64,000 nt of DNA from Nitrospira sp. GTDB taxonomy: Bacteria > Nitrospirota > Nitrospiria > Nitrospirales > Nitrospiraceae. The DNA is taken from contig JARFXP010000001.1 in the NCBI GenBank assembly GCA_029194675.1, forward strand, positions 372,001 to 436,000, in the 5' to 3' direction. Below are positions 16,617-24,153 of the stretch, one piece after another; the first letter of the stretch is position 1; every line of letters begins with the position of its first letter. Under the pieces are notes generated by a model that saw only the letters and a program-made list of their open reading frames with translations, was not told the DNA's origin and made no database searches. The translations under genes and the position numbers were made by a program.

Positions 16617-17732
16617 GTGATCGACTATACCTCGGCGCTTTACCTAGGCATGCGCCACCCCAGCTGGTCACTGCGGCCATGGGTTCAACTCACGATGGGC
16701 CGACCAGCGGCGCTAGCCTCGCCGCCGAATACGAGTGTAGTAGCCGAGCAGCTCGCAAAGTTACTCGGCCGTAAGCGCGCGACGCTCATGCCCTCGACAC
16801 TGCATCTGTTCTGGGATCTGTTTACGATACTCGCGAGCAAGAGGATAGTGATCTACATGGACGCCGGAACCTACGCAATTGTGAGATGGGGTGTCGAACG
16901 AGCGGCAGCACGCGGCACTCCGGTACGGACTTTTCGGCATCACGACCCTGATGCATTGCATAACCACTTGAAGCGAGACGCGCGGCGGGGAATGCGGCCA
17001 ATAGTGGTGGCGGATGGTCTCTGCCCGGCCTGCGGCGACTCCGCTCCGATCACAGCCTATCTCGAAAATGTACGTCCCTATGGTGGACTCTTGGTGCTGG
17101 ACGATACTCAGGCCCTAGGCATCCTTGGGCACGGGCCAGAACCTGATGCACCTTACGGGTGGGGCGGCGGAGGCTCGCTGCCTTGGCACCGTGTGAGCAG
17201 CCCGGACGTCATCGTTGGCAGTTCATTGGCGAAGGGCTTCGGTGTGCCGGTGGCGGTGTTGGCTGGTAGCGAGACGATGGTCGGACGTTTCGAGCAAGCG
17301 AGTGAGACAAGGGCGCATTGCAGCCCCCCGTCGAATGCGGTGATCCACGCGGCGGAGCATGCCTTGGCTATCAATGAAGAACAGGGGGATGGCTTACGGC
17401 TACGACTGTGGGAGCTAGTTTCTCGGTTCAGCAAGGGCTTGGCTCAAGCTGGGCTGTCCTTGCATGGCGGACAATTCCCGGTACAGACCCTGAAGCCGGT
17501 GCCTGGCCTGGATCCAGTGAGGCTGCACGAGGAGTTGCTGCAGCGAGGTATCAGAACAGTCCTGCACCGCGCGCGCGATGGGTTCAGGGCGCAGATCAGT
17601 TTCCTCATCACGGCGCTGCACCGTTTTCACGACATCGACGAAGCAACGGATGCCGTGAGGCGAGTTGCGCAACTTAGGCAAACGACACTCGTATCGCCGG
17701 AGGGAAGCGATGAGAAATCCATTCAATTTTGA
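16617..17732 (+). CDS. PLP-dependent alpha-oxoamine synthase-like protein
   Basis: A 371-residue fold-type I PLP protein resembling 8-amino-7-oxononanoate synthase and glycine C-acetyltransferase. The Schiff-base lysine is K206 (GSSLAKGFGVPVAVLAG), and the cofactor Asp is D162 in LDDTQALGILGHG. Family members normally have D-E-A-H-S here, so the conserved His is Gln (Q165). The GTG start at 16617 lies 12 bases after the upstream stop and lacks a strong ribosome binding site. Its last 23 bases overlap the next gene. In an operon of cell-wall-directed proteins a PLP condensing enzyme is unexpected; it may make a small molecule or be a degenerate relative. Reaction unknown. Confidence 0.72.
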   Translation: MIDYTSALYLGMRHPSWSLRPWVQLTMGRPAALASPPNTSVVAEQLAKLLGRKRATLMPSTLHLFWDLFTILASKRIVIYMDAGTYAIVRWGVERAAARGTPVRTFRHHDPDALHNHLKRDARRGMRPIVVADGLCPACGDSAPITAYLENVRPYGGLLVLDDTQALGILGHGPEPDAPYGWGGGGSLPWHRVSSPDVIVGSSLAKGFGVPVAVLAGSETMVGRFEQASETRAHCSPPSNAVIHAAEHALAINEEQGDGLRLRLWELVSRFSKGLAQAGLSLHGGQFPVQTLKPVPGLDPVRLHEELLQRGIRTVLHRARDGFRAQISFLITALHRFHDIDEATDAVRRVAQLRQTTLVSPEGSDEKSIQF

Positions 17733-19320
17733 GGCCGAGCCGTTGAAAGGCGACACCAGCTGCGGATGTCAGCCCCTGGAACTCGATATGGACATGGAGG
17801 AGTTCGAGTCAGAAGAGGAATTCAGAGGCGGACGGCGCTTTCCCATGCGCGGTGGCGGTCCGCGATCGCGACCCGTGAGACGCCCGTTGCGCTCTCCGAA
17901 GAGGCCATTGCGACCGCCTCCCGTACGTCCCAAACCACCATGCTTACGTCCACCGTGTCCTCCTTACAGTCGAGGTTCGGTACTTTGGCCGGTCGTTGAA
18001 TATTCGGGTCTCTATCGCGAGCCCTATGGCGCCGAGCCAGAGCCTCCTACCGGCTCGGAGCATATTCGCTGGGTGCAGGACTGCTTGAACCAAGCCTTGG
18101 GGTTACAACTCCCAGTGACAGGTCTCATGGGCAGGGAAACCAGGAGCGCGGTGCGGAGCTTTCAGCGGCGGCAGGGACTGCGCGCGAGCGGGATCGTGGG
18201 GCCGGATACCGAGGAGGCGTTGAAGGCCGCTTGTGACGGACAACGCGAGTTCAGCTTTGAAGTAGAGCCGTTCAACGCTTATCGGAGCTTCGATGCGGCC
18301 ATGTCCCACTGGGATTTCGAAAAAGACCCAAGAAAACGAAAAGCGGCGCGGGCTGCTAAACGGCGAGCATGGGAGGAAAGACGTAAACCCGGCACCGGTA
18401 CCGAAGAGAGCATGTGCCCACCCCAACGTCATCTCAAACTTCAGGATCGTGTGAATAAAATTTGCAAAAACATCCCCCACAGTTGTGACGATGTGATCGG
18501 TTGCAAGGAGCTTCGTGACCGTGGTCGCACTGCCGTTTCTTGCGCTGCGGCGCGAGCGGCGATTAACCAAGAGTGTTATGGCGGAGGTAATCCAGGGCAT
18601 CGCGAGGCGCAGCACAGTGCAAGAAGGGCGGCCAACAAGTGCCGGGACAAGTATCGCGAGCGCGTCCAGGCTGGTCGTTGCGAGGGTCCCGTGGACTTCT
18701 TTTTCGAGAGTTTGCCGGGCCTCGCTGAAGTTGACGGCGACCTGGGTTTCGAAAGTCCCTTGAGCAAAGCCGAAGAAATTGAACTGGCAGCCGAGCTCTT
18801 GTCTGTCTCCAGCGAGGAGGAGGTGGACCAATTTCTGGGGAAGATGTTCAGGGGAATAGGCAGAGGTCTCAAGAAGGTGGGGCGCTTCATCGGTAAAAAA
18901 GTGCTGCCAGCACTGGGCAAGGGGTTGAAGGGTCTCGCGAAGGCTGCGCTTCCGATCGCGGGCAAAGTGTTGGGCTCTTTTATTCCGATTCCAGGAGTCG
19001 GCACCGCAATCGGCAGCGCCATAGGGACGGCCGTGAGTAAGGCGCTCGAGCTCGAATTCAGCGGCGTGAGCGCGGAGGATACGGAACTTGAAATGGCGCG
19101 CCGCTTTGTCCGAATGGCGGCCACGGCGACTCAACAGGCCGCCATGTCATCCCCCGACGTCGACGCGGAAATCGTTGTGAATGAAGCAATCGTGAGCGCG
19201 GCTCGGAAACATTTGCCTTATTTCCATCCCAGGAAATCCGAGCGATCCGGCATGCCCGGTACGATGCAACAGGGCCGATGGATCCGGCATGGCCGGCAAA
19301 TTGTTGTGCTGGGGGCGTAA
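17710..19320 (+). CDS. Modular protein: leader, peptidoglycan-binding domain, Rhs-toxin-like Cys/His domain, glycine-zipper C-terminus
   Basis: A 536-residue protein; GGAGGG precedes ATG 17710. It begins with the leader MRNPFNFEAEP, has a Pro/Arg-rich linker, a PG_binding_1 domain (about 117-178: IRWVQDCLNQALG ... SFQRRQGL ... GIVGPDTEEAL), a second leader-like FSFEVEPF, then at about 236-324 a Cys/His domain with CK, C-x-x-L, C-x-x-AR-x-x-IN-x-EC-x-GGG-x-PGH and closing C residues. That pattern is what I know from C-terminal domains of Rhs polymorphic toxins (Ntox16-like). The C-terminal 200 residues are the shared acidic helix, glycine-rich amphipathic segment and GRWIRHGRQIVVLGA tag. Unlike Rhs toxins, the toxin-like domain is internal. 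No immunity gene is evident beside it. Confidence 0.7.
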   Translation: MRNPFNFEAEPLKGDTSCGCQPLELDMDMEEFESEEEFRGGRRFPMRGGGPRSRPVRRPLRSPKRPLRPPPVRPKPPCLRPPCPPYSRGSVLWPVVEYSGLYREPYGAEPEPPTGSEHIRWVQDCLNQALGLQLPVTGLMGRETRSAVRSFQRRQGLRASGIVGPDTEEALKAACDGQREFSFEVEPFNAYRSFDAAMSHWDFEKDPRKRKAARAAKRRAWEERRKPGTGTEESMCPPQRHLKLQDRVNKICKNIPHSCDDVIGCKELRDRGRTAVSCAAARAAINQECYGGGNPGHREAQHSARRAANKCRDKYRERVQAGRCEGPVDFFFESLPGLAEVDGDLGFESPLSKAEEIELAAELLSVSSEEEVDQFLGKMFRGIGRGLKKVGRFIGKKVLPALGKGLKGLAKAALPIAGKVLGSFIPIPGVGTAIGSAIGTAVSKALELEFSGVSAEDTELEMARRFVRMAATATQQAAMSSPDVDAEIVVNEAIVSAARKHLPYFHPRKSERSGMPGTMQQGRWIRHGRQIVVLGA

Positions 19321-19425
19321 CGTTCTTAGCCCAATCATCCCGGAGAAATCGCCATGAGGTCGTCGTCGTTAGCCTTCGAACCAGAGCCTTTTCGCTGGCC
19401 CCTTTTGCCGGAATGGGAAAGCGAA
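18733..19425 (+). repeat. Duplicated segment, copy 1 (C-terminal module, intergenic region and next leader)
   Basis: About 690 bases from the GFES codons of one gene through its stop, the short spacer with CGGAGAAATCGCCATGA, and the first ~24 codons of the next gene resemble 21492-22182. The copies are clearly diverged at third positions, so the duplication is not recent. Confidence 0.7.
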
Positions 19426-20442
19426 GTCAGCCGCAGCAGCCCAGATTACATTTGCTGGGTACAATCCTCCCTGAACAGGATTCTGGGCCTGCGGCTGGTC
19501 GTGGACGGCATCGTCGGTCCAAAGACCCGAAGCGCCATTAGAATGTTCCAACAACGGCAATATGGGCTGAAGGTCGATGGCATTGTCGGCCCCATGACCG
19601 AGCACGCACTCATACTCGCTGGTGCAAGCAGCCCCCCAAGCGGGGCCGGACCGCCGGACTCGAGGCCTACCGCTCTACAGGCTGCCCGGTTTCAAGCCAC
19701 ACCGCCATTTGTTGGCGCTCCGTTGGTGAACGTGGCAGTCGCACCGTTCGTGGCGGACAGAGAGTATTCAGGTTTGTCGGCGGTCACGGAATACCTACGC
19801 GAACACCCCAACGTGCGCGAGGATATGTTCGCAGAATTTCCCGCTGCGACCATTCCGCACCTTCCTACAATAGAGGTTGTCGCAAACCACATCGAACGAT
19901 CGGACTACCAGGCACAGATCACGCTGCGTTGGGATCCGAATTCGGACATCATTTTTGATACTGTTCAACCCGATACAAGGCAGGTTACCACCCAAGTTTT
20001 CTTGGGCATGACTTTCGGGGAGCATGAACGCATTTATCACGCGGAATACTTACGCCAGATAATGACGAGCGACTTTATTAACAACATGTTGGCCGGTACG
20101 TTGCGCCTAACTGCGCGCGCCCAAGATCAGGTGACCAGGACAACGCAGCCCGCTGATTTTGCCGGCCCAGTTATTGCGTTTCGACCGATCAGAGTCCCGG
20201 CCACGTTCAATGTCGTACTTCAGGGCGGTCCAAACCCCGCCCTTGCAGGTGAGAGGATCAAGGCCGAACTAGACAGGACCCTGTTGCCGTACATCATCAA
20301 TGGGGCAATGAAGTATGCCACGACGCTCATGAGCCATGGTCCACAGTACGATGTGCCGGGTGAAACGCCGTATTCCATCGAGGCCGGGAACTATCGCGTT
20401 GCTAACCCTCCTCCTCCGCCCGTAATTAATAGGCGCCTATGA
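19354..20442 (+). CDS. Leader plus peptidoglycan-binding domain protein with unknown C-terminal domain
   Basis: A 362-residue protein. ATG 19354 is preceded by GGAGA. The leader is LAFEPEPFRWPLLPEWESE, then a PG_binding_1 domain at about residues 28-88 (YICWVQSSLNRILGLRLVVDG ... FQQRQYGLKVDGIVGPMTEHAL). A Pro-rich linker leads to about 220 residues of unknown fold with alternating beta-like stretches (ITLRWDPNSDIIFDTV, TTQVFLGMTFGEHERIYHAEYL). It lacks the glycine-zipper tail that its neighbours have and ends in a Pro-rich tail. The stop overlaps an ATG at 20439 (ATGA). Cell-wall targeting is inferred from the PGB domain, but no signal peptide exists, so any export must use another route. Confidence 0.7.
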   Translation: MRSSSLAFEPEPFRWPLLPEWESEVSRSSPDYICWVQSSLNRILGLRLVVDGIVGPKTRSAIRMFQQRQYGLKVDGIVGPMTEHALILAGASSPPSGAGPPDSRPTALQAARFQATPPFVGAPLVNVAVAPFVADREYSGLSAVTEYLREHPNVREDMFAEFPAATIPHLPTIEVVANHIERSDYQAQITLRWDPNSDIIFDTVQPDTRQVTTQVFLGMTFGEHERIYHAEYLRQIMTSDFINNMLAGTLRLTARAQDQVTRTTQPADFAGPVIAFRPIRVPATFNVVLQGGPNPALAGERIKAELDRTLLPYIINGAMKYATTLMSHGPQYDVPGETPYSIEAGNYRVANPPPPPVINRRL

Positions 20443-20519
20443 CGGATAACAGTCGTGCCGCCTCCGATCAGGTACTCGAACGCGGTACGAATATGGTGGT
20501 GAGAAAAGAGGTTCTTATC

Positions 20520-22079
20520 ATGACATGGGATTTTTCATTTGGGCCGGAGTCTTTCCCTTGGCTCACTGAATCGGAATTGGAGGACGAGGTAAGCCGCACC
20601 GATCCCGACTTCGTCCGTTGGGTGCAGTCTTCCTTGAACCGGGTTCTAGGCCTTCGGCTGGCTGTAGACGGCATCATGGGACCGGCCACCCGTAGCGCGG
20701 TCCGGAGCTTCCAGCAGCGCAAGGGACTGGCAGTGGACGGGATCGTGGGGTCGCATACAGAAGCCAGTTTGAGGGCGCTCACGGGCACGCTATCGTTGGG
20801 CAGCGTGCCGGTAAGCGCCAGCGTTGCCCCACGCAGCCTGGTGTTACCTTGTGGGAGTCTGGCGTCATTGCCTTGCCCGGACATCACTAACATCCATCAC
20901 TTCGCCGAAGGTAAGGCGGTCGCTGAGCCCAGCTACCAAACCAAGTACGATATGGCAATTGAGGATCTAGCGATGTGCATCGGCGCTGCGCTCCGTGGCT
21001 TCCATGCCTATGGCGTGATTCGCATCATCGGGCACGCCAGCAGTGAAGGCCCTCTGCAATCGAATCAAGAACTTGGACAGGCGCGCGCCAGCCAAGTCAA
21101 AGCCGATCTGCGAAAGGCACTACTGTCGCAAGGACTCCCGGTAGGAACGTGGTATGGGAGCCCTAAAGTCGGTGCGGTCCTATTAGAGGCGTCGAGTGCC
21201 GGCGAAACGAATTTGCTCAAGCGTCCCGAGCGCACTGAAAGCGACCGCAAGCTGAACCGTCGCGTAGAAATCGATCTTCACGGCCTGATGCGATGCGGCC
21301 CTACGGAAGAACCCAACCCCTGGACTCCTGTTCCAAGTCCTTTTCCGCGATCTAAATGGGGTCGGAGTGATTTTTTTCTCGACATAAACGAGGAGGGAGT
21401 CATGCACAAGTTGAATTGTACTTGCCCAAAGTGCCAAATGACGAACGAATTGGAATGGGGTGAAGCGGAATTGCCAGGCGTCGGAGAAGTTTACGGCGAA
21501 GTTGGCTTCGAAAGTCTCCTCAGTGAAGCAGAAGAGATCGAACTGGCGGCAGAACTCTTATCCCTGTCCAGCGAAGAAGAGCTGGATCTGTTTCTCGGCA
21601 AGTTCTTCAAACGCATAGGCAGCGGTCTCAAGAAAGCGGGTCGCTTCATCGGTAAAAAAGTGCTGCCCGCCCTTGGAAAAGGCCTACGAGCCGTCGCGAA
21701 GGTTGCACTTCCGATCGCAGGCAAAGTGGCGGGCTCCTTCATTCCGATTCCCGGAGTCGGCACCGCGATTGGCGGCGCTATCGGGAAGGCCGTCAGTAAG
21801 GCGCTCGAGCTCGAATTCAGCGGCGTAAGCGCGGAGGATACGGAACTTGAAATGGCCCGCCGCTTTGTTCGGATGGCGGCCACGGCGACCCAACAGGCCG
21901 CTTTGTCATCACCAGACGCCGATGCGGAAATCGTGGTGAACGAAGCAATCGTGAATGCGGCTCGGAAACATCTGCCTCATTTTCGTCTCAGGAAATCCGA
22001 GCGCTCCGGCATGCCCGGTGTGGCGCAACAGGGCCGATGGATCCGCCGTGACCGGCAAATCGCCGTGCTGGAGTCGTAA
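20520..22079 (+). CDS. Modular protein: leader, peptidoglycan-binding, OmpA-like domain, fused glycine-zipper module
   Basis: A 519-residue protein. ATG 20520 gives the family leader (MTWDFSFGPESFPWLTESE); an ATG at 20439 that overlaps the previous stop would add 27 residues lacking leader character. Order: PG_binding_1 (about 30-85), OmpA-like domain (about 119-253, with RIIGHASSEG, RASQVKADL and NRRVEIDL), a Pro-rich linker, then CTCPKC and the glycine-zipper module ending GRWIRRDRQIAVLES. The two halves meet at a T7 tract (21371-21377), after which GAGGAGGGA and an in-frame ATG (21402) look exactly like a gene start. Losing one T would place a TAA at the linker and restore two separate genes. 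So this is a fusion, a frameshift artefact, or one gene yielding two products. Confidence 0.7.
   Translation: MTWDFSFGPESFPWLTESELEDEVSRTDPDFVRWVQSSLNRVLGLRLAVDGIMGPATRSAVRSFQQRKGLAVDGIVGSHTEASLRALTGTLSLGSVPVSASVAPRSLVLPCGSLASLPCPDITNIHHFAEGKAVAEPSYQTKYDMAIEDLAMCIGAALRGFHAYGVIRIIGHASSEGPLQSNQELGQARASQVKADLRKALLSQGLPVGTWYGSPKVGAVLLEASSAGETNLLKRPERTESDRKLNRRVEIDLHGLMRCGPTEEPNPWTPVPSPFPRSKWGRSDFFLDINEEGVMHKLNCTCPKCQMTNELEWGEAELPGVGEVYGEVGFESLLSEAEEIELAAELLSLSSEEELDLFLGKFFKRIGSGLKKAGRFIGKKVLPALGKGLRAVAKVALPIAGKVAGSFIPIPGVGTAIGGAIGKAVSKALELEFSGVSAEDTELEMARRFVRMAATATQQAALSSPDADAEIVVNEAIVNAARKHLPHFRLRKSERSGMPGVAQQGRWIRRDRQIAVLES
21371..21404 (+). promoter_or_regulatory. T7 tract and internal ribosome binding site with start codon
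   Basis: T7 (21371-21377), then GAGGAGGGA (21390-21398) and ATG 21402 in frame with the long gene. From here a 225-residue protein MHKLNCTCPKCQ... could be made, the same size and layout as the stand-alone 230-residue protein at 12409. With six Ts the upstream frame would end at TAA (21385-21387). Confidence 0.6.
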
Positions 22080-22182
22080 CGCTTCTGGCCGAATTTTCGG
22101 AGAAATCGCCATGAAACAGTCGTTAGCCTTCGAACCGGAGCCTTTTCGCTGGTCCGTGACGCCGGAATGGGAAAGCGATGAC
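21492..22182 (+). repeat. Duplicated segment, copy 2 (C-terminal module, intergenic region and next leader)
   Basis: Partner of 18733-19425. Protein identity across the glycine-zipper module is very high, and even the spacer with GGAGAAATCGCCATGA before the next gene is kept. Confidence 0.7.
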
Positions 22183-22296
22183 GCGTTTCAAACCAGCGAG
22201 CGTTACCACGTACTGAGTTTCTTCGATTTCTCCCAACAAAAGGAAAAGGCAAGAGGCGGGCTTCTAGGTAGGGGATTAAAAGCTCAAGTAACCTGA
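22111..22296 (+). CDS. Truncated modular-family protein (leader only), 61 residues
   Basis: ATG 22111 follows the same GGAGAAATCGCC ribosome binding region as the gene at 19354. The first 22 residues (LAFEPEPFRWSVTPEWESD) repeat that protein's leader; after DD the sequence becomes unrelated (AFQTSERYHVLSFFDFSQQ) and ends. The peptidoglycan-binding and later domains are missing. It is best seen as the left-over start of a duplicated gene whose body was lost or replaced, though it may still be translated. The next gene starts 11 bases after its stop. Confidence 0.5.
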   Translation: MKQSLAFEPEPFRWSVTPEWESDDAFQTSERYHVLSFFDFSQQKEKARGGLLGRGLKAQVT

Positions 22297-22307
22297 GGGA
22301 GTGAAAT

Positions 22308-23852
22308 ATGAGGAACCCACTTACCTTTGAAACAGAGCCGTTTGAGGCTTATCCTGAGTTTGAGTACGAAGAAGAGCTTAACTCTTACTCAGAACTAGAT
22401 GCAGAGGTTGACGAGTTCGATGACAAGCTAGAAAGCTCGGCCTATCCGGGGATCTCCTGTGTTACCCCAGGAAATCCATATGTGCTGCACTGCTTTCCGC
22501 CCTTCATGACGGAACTGACGAAAGAACACCAGAAACACCTGGACATTATCGCCGAGAAGATAAGGCAGAGTTTTTCCCCTAATCGCCTCGCCCTTACGCA
22601 ACCAATCACCAAGGTGACGATTGTCGGCCACTCCTCGACCTGGCACGAGGAATCTCGTAGCAACCTTGAACGGCGCGCTCGCGAGCGCGCAAGCAATGCC
22701 TACAAACAGCTGATCCTGCGTTTGCAGCGGATCGGTCTCGCCAATCGGATAGAAGTTGCCCCGCCCGTTGGACGCTCTGACACTGAACGCTGGATGGGAA
22801 AGTCTTACTCGGCGACGAGTGGAAGCCAGGAGGCGCAGAATGACCGGGCACTGAACCGGCGGGTAGAGATCACTCTGATCACTAGAGGTTCTGTGGTAGA
22901 TCCACCCTTGAAAAACATCAGTCGTGTTTGGATTTTCGGCACAGCAAACCAGCTAATGCCCCGAGGAAGTTCTGGGGACAAGTGGCGTCAACGAGTTGCG
23001 GATCATGGCTTTACAGATGTCGCAATATTCGTAAATGGAAAACCAGAGAACTACATCAGGGGAAAACATGAAACGGAAAACTACAGATATAATTTGCATT
23101 TTCGTAACGACGGACAAATTCGTGCAACGCGAGAGTTCTTCGAGAAAGCGGGTATAGGCATTCATCTGGTAACATGGATTAAACCTACGAAGCGATACAT
23201 TGAAGGCTGCGCCGCCGTAACGTTGCCCCTATGCGAGAAGATAGGAGCCAGATCTTTATTGTTTGATGCCGAAGAACCGTGGTATGGCAAATTGCCAAAA
23301 CTTCAATTAAGTCAAAAGCAAAGCCAGCAAATTGCCGAAGAATACTTTTGCGCTGCGTTCGGCGATAGCCCATGCTGTTTGGGTGTAACGCACATAGTAG
23401 GGGATCGTGGTAATGACGGTATTAAGAAAACAATAGGACCATTAGTACAAGCATGTGATTACAGCCTGCCGCAGGCATATACAAATATTGCGAGCAAGGA
23501 TGGCTGCGTTAACAAGCCGGGATGTTTACAAGCGAGAGCTGCGGAAAAGTGGAGCACGTTCAATCGAACAATCGTCATGGGACTGCGGACCAAGAGCCCT
23601 ACGCGTAGAGCTTGGGAGCAAGATATCAAGATAACCGATGGGATTAACATCATGTCGTCTGCGCCATTTGTATCTGGTCACATCCAGGAAATTGCCTATT
23701 GGTGGCTGCCTGCATTGGGTTTTCGCGAAAGGCAGAAATTCTTCAAAAGCCTTAATCGTAGGGCTTCGGCGGTTCGCTCAAAAATGTCAGACGGAGATAA
23801 GCTGATTTCTGATCTGTTTCTCTGCCCCCCACAGTTGCGATGCACAACGTGA
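22308..23852 (+). CDS. Leader plus OmpA-like domain fused to a TIM-barrel-like domain
   Basis: A 514-residue protein; GAGGGA precedes ATG 22308. The leader is MRNPLTFETEPFEAYPEFEYEEE. Residues about 50-190 are OmpA-like (VTIVGHSS, RARERASNAYKQL, NRRVEITL). The rest (about 200-514) has the alternating strand/helix rhythm of a TIM barrel (VWIFGTANQL, VAIFVNG, GIHLVTWIKPTKRYIEG, SLLFDAEEPWYG with D320 and E322/E323, GVTHIVGD, CDYSLPQAYTN, GLRTKSPT) and resembles glycoside-hydrolase-like barrels, but I cannot name a family. Its base composition is more AT-rich than its neighbours, which hints at a separately acquired C-terminal domain. No glycine-zipper tail. Confidence 0.62.
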   Translation: MRNPLTFETEPFEAYPEFEYEEELNSYSELDAEVDEFDDKLESSAYPGISCVTPGNPYVLHCFPPFMTELTKEHQKHLDIIAEKIRQSFSPNRLALTQPITKVTIVGHSSTWHEESRSNLERRARERASNAYKQLILRLQRIGLANRIEVAPPVGRSDTERWMGKSYSATSGSQEAQNDRALNRRVEITLITRGSVVDPPLKNISRVWIFGTANQLMPRGSSGDKWRQRVADHGFTDVAIFVNGKPENYIRGKHETENYRYNLHFRNDGQIRATREFFEKAGIGIHLVTWIKPTKRYIEGCAAVTLPLCEKIGARSLLFDAEEPWYGKLPKLQLSQKQSQQIAEEYFCAAFGDSPCCLGVTHIVGDRGNDGIKKTIGPLVQACDYSLPQAYTNIASKDGCVNKPGCLQARAAEKWSTFNRTIVMGLRTKSPTRRAWEQDIKITDGINIMSSAPFVSGHIQEIAYWWLPALGFRERQKFFKSLNRRASAVRSKMSDGDKLISDLFLCPPQLRCTT

Positions 23853-23865
23853 AGTCGAGATCGGT

Positions 23866-24012
23866 TTAAGATCTTGTCCCCGGCAAAGAGAAGAAGCGCA
23901 AGACGAGTCCTGTTGCGCAGATGTCAAGTCCCGGACGATCATAAGGCTGACGATGGAACAGTTCCGGGTTGGATTTGAACCACTCTTTCATGGTCTGGAC
24001 GGGCGTTTTGCC
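23866..24012 (-). pseudogene. C-terminal remnant of an IS481-type transposase
   Basis: Read on the - strand, this gives GKTPVQTMKEWFKSNPEL, FHRQPYDRPGLD and then a stop, which is the usual C-terminal end of IS481-family integrase-core transposases. Nothing of the catalytic core remains. It lies in the 301-base spacer between two operon genes and marks a past insertion that may have cut the operon from the protease gene that follows. Confidence 0.5.
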
Positions 24013-24153
24013 TTGCGGGACCGCGGCAGAAGGGGATCGGAGTGAATTTCATATTACTTGATTGAGGAGGGCGAGATAGTTGAGCAACACCGGATCGACC
24101 GGACTCGACGGCATTTGAGCCGCCTGAGGCCCAACGAAGTACGGAGGGGAACG

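Noticed and set aside
18103-19134. 343-residue - strand frame
   Set aside because: Antisense to the modular gene at 17710; same explanation.
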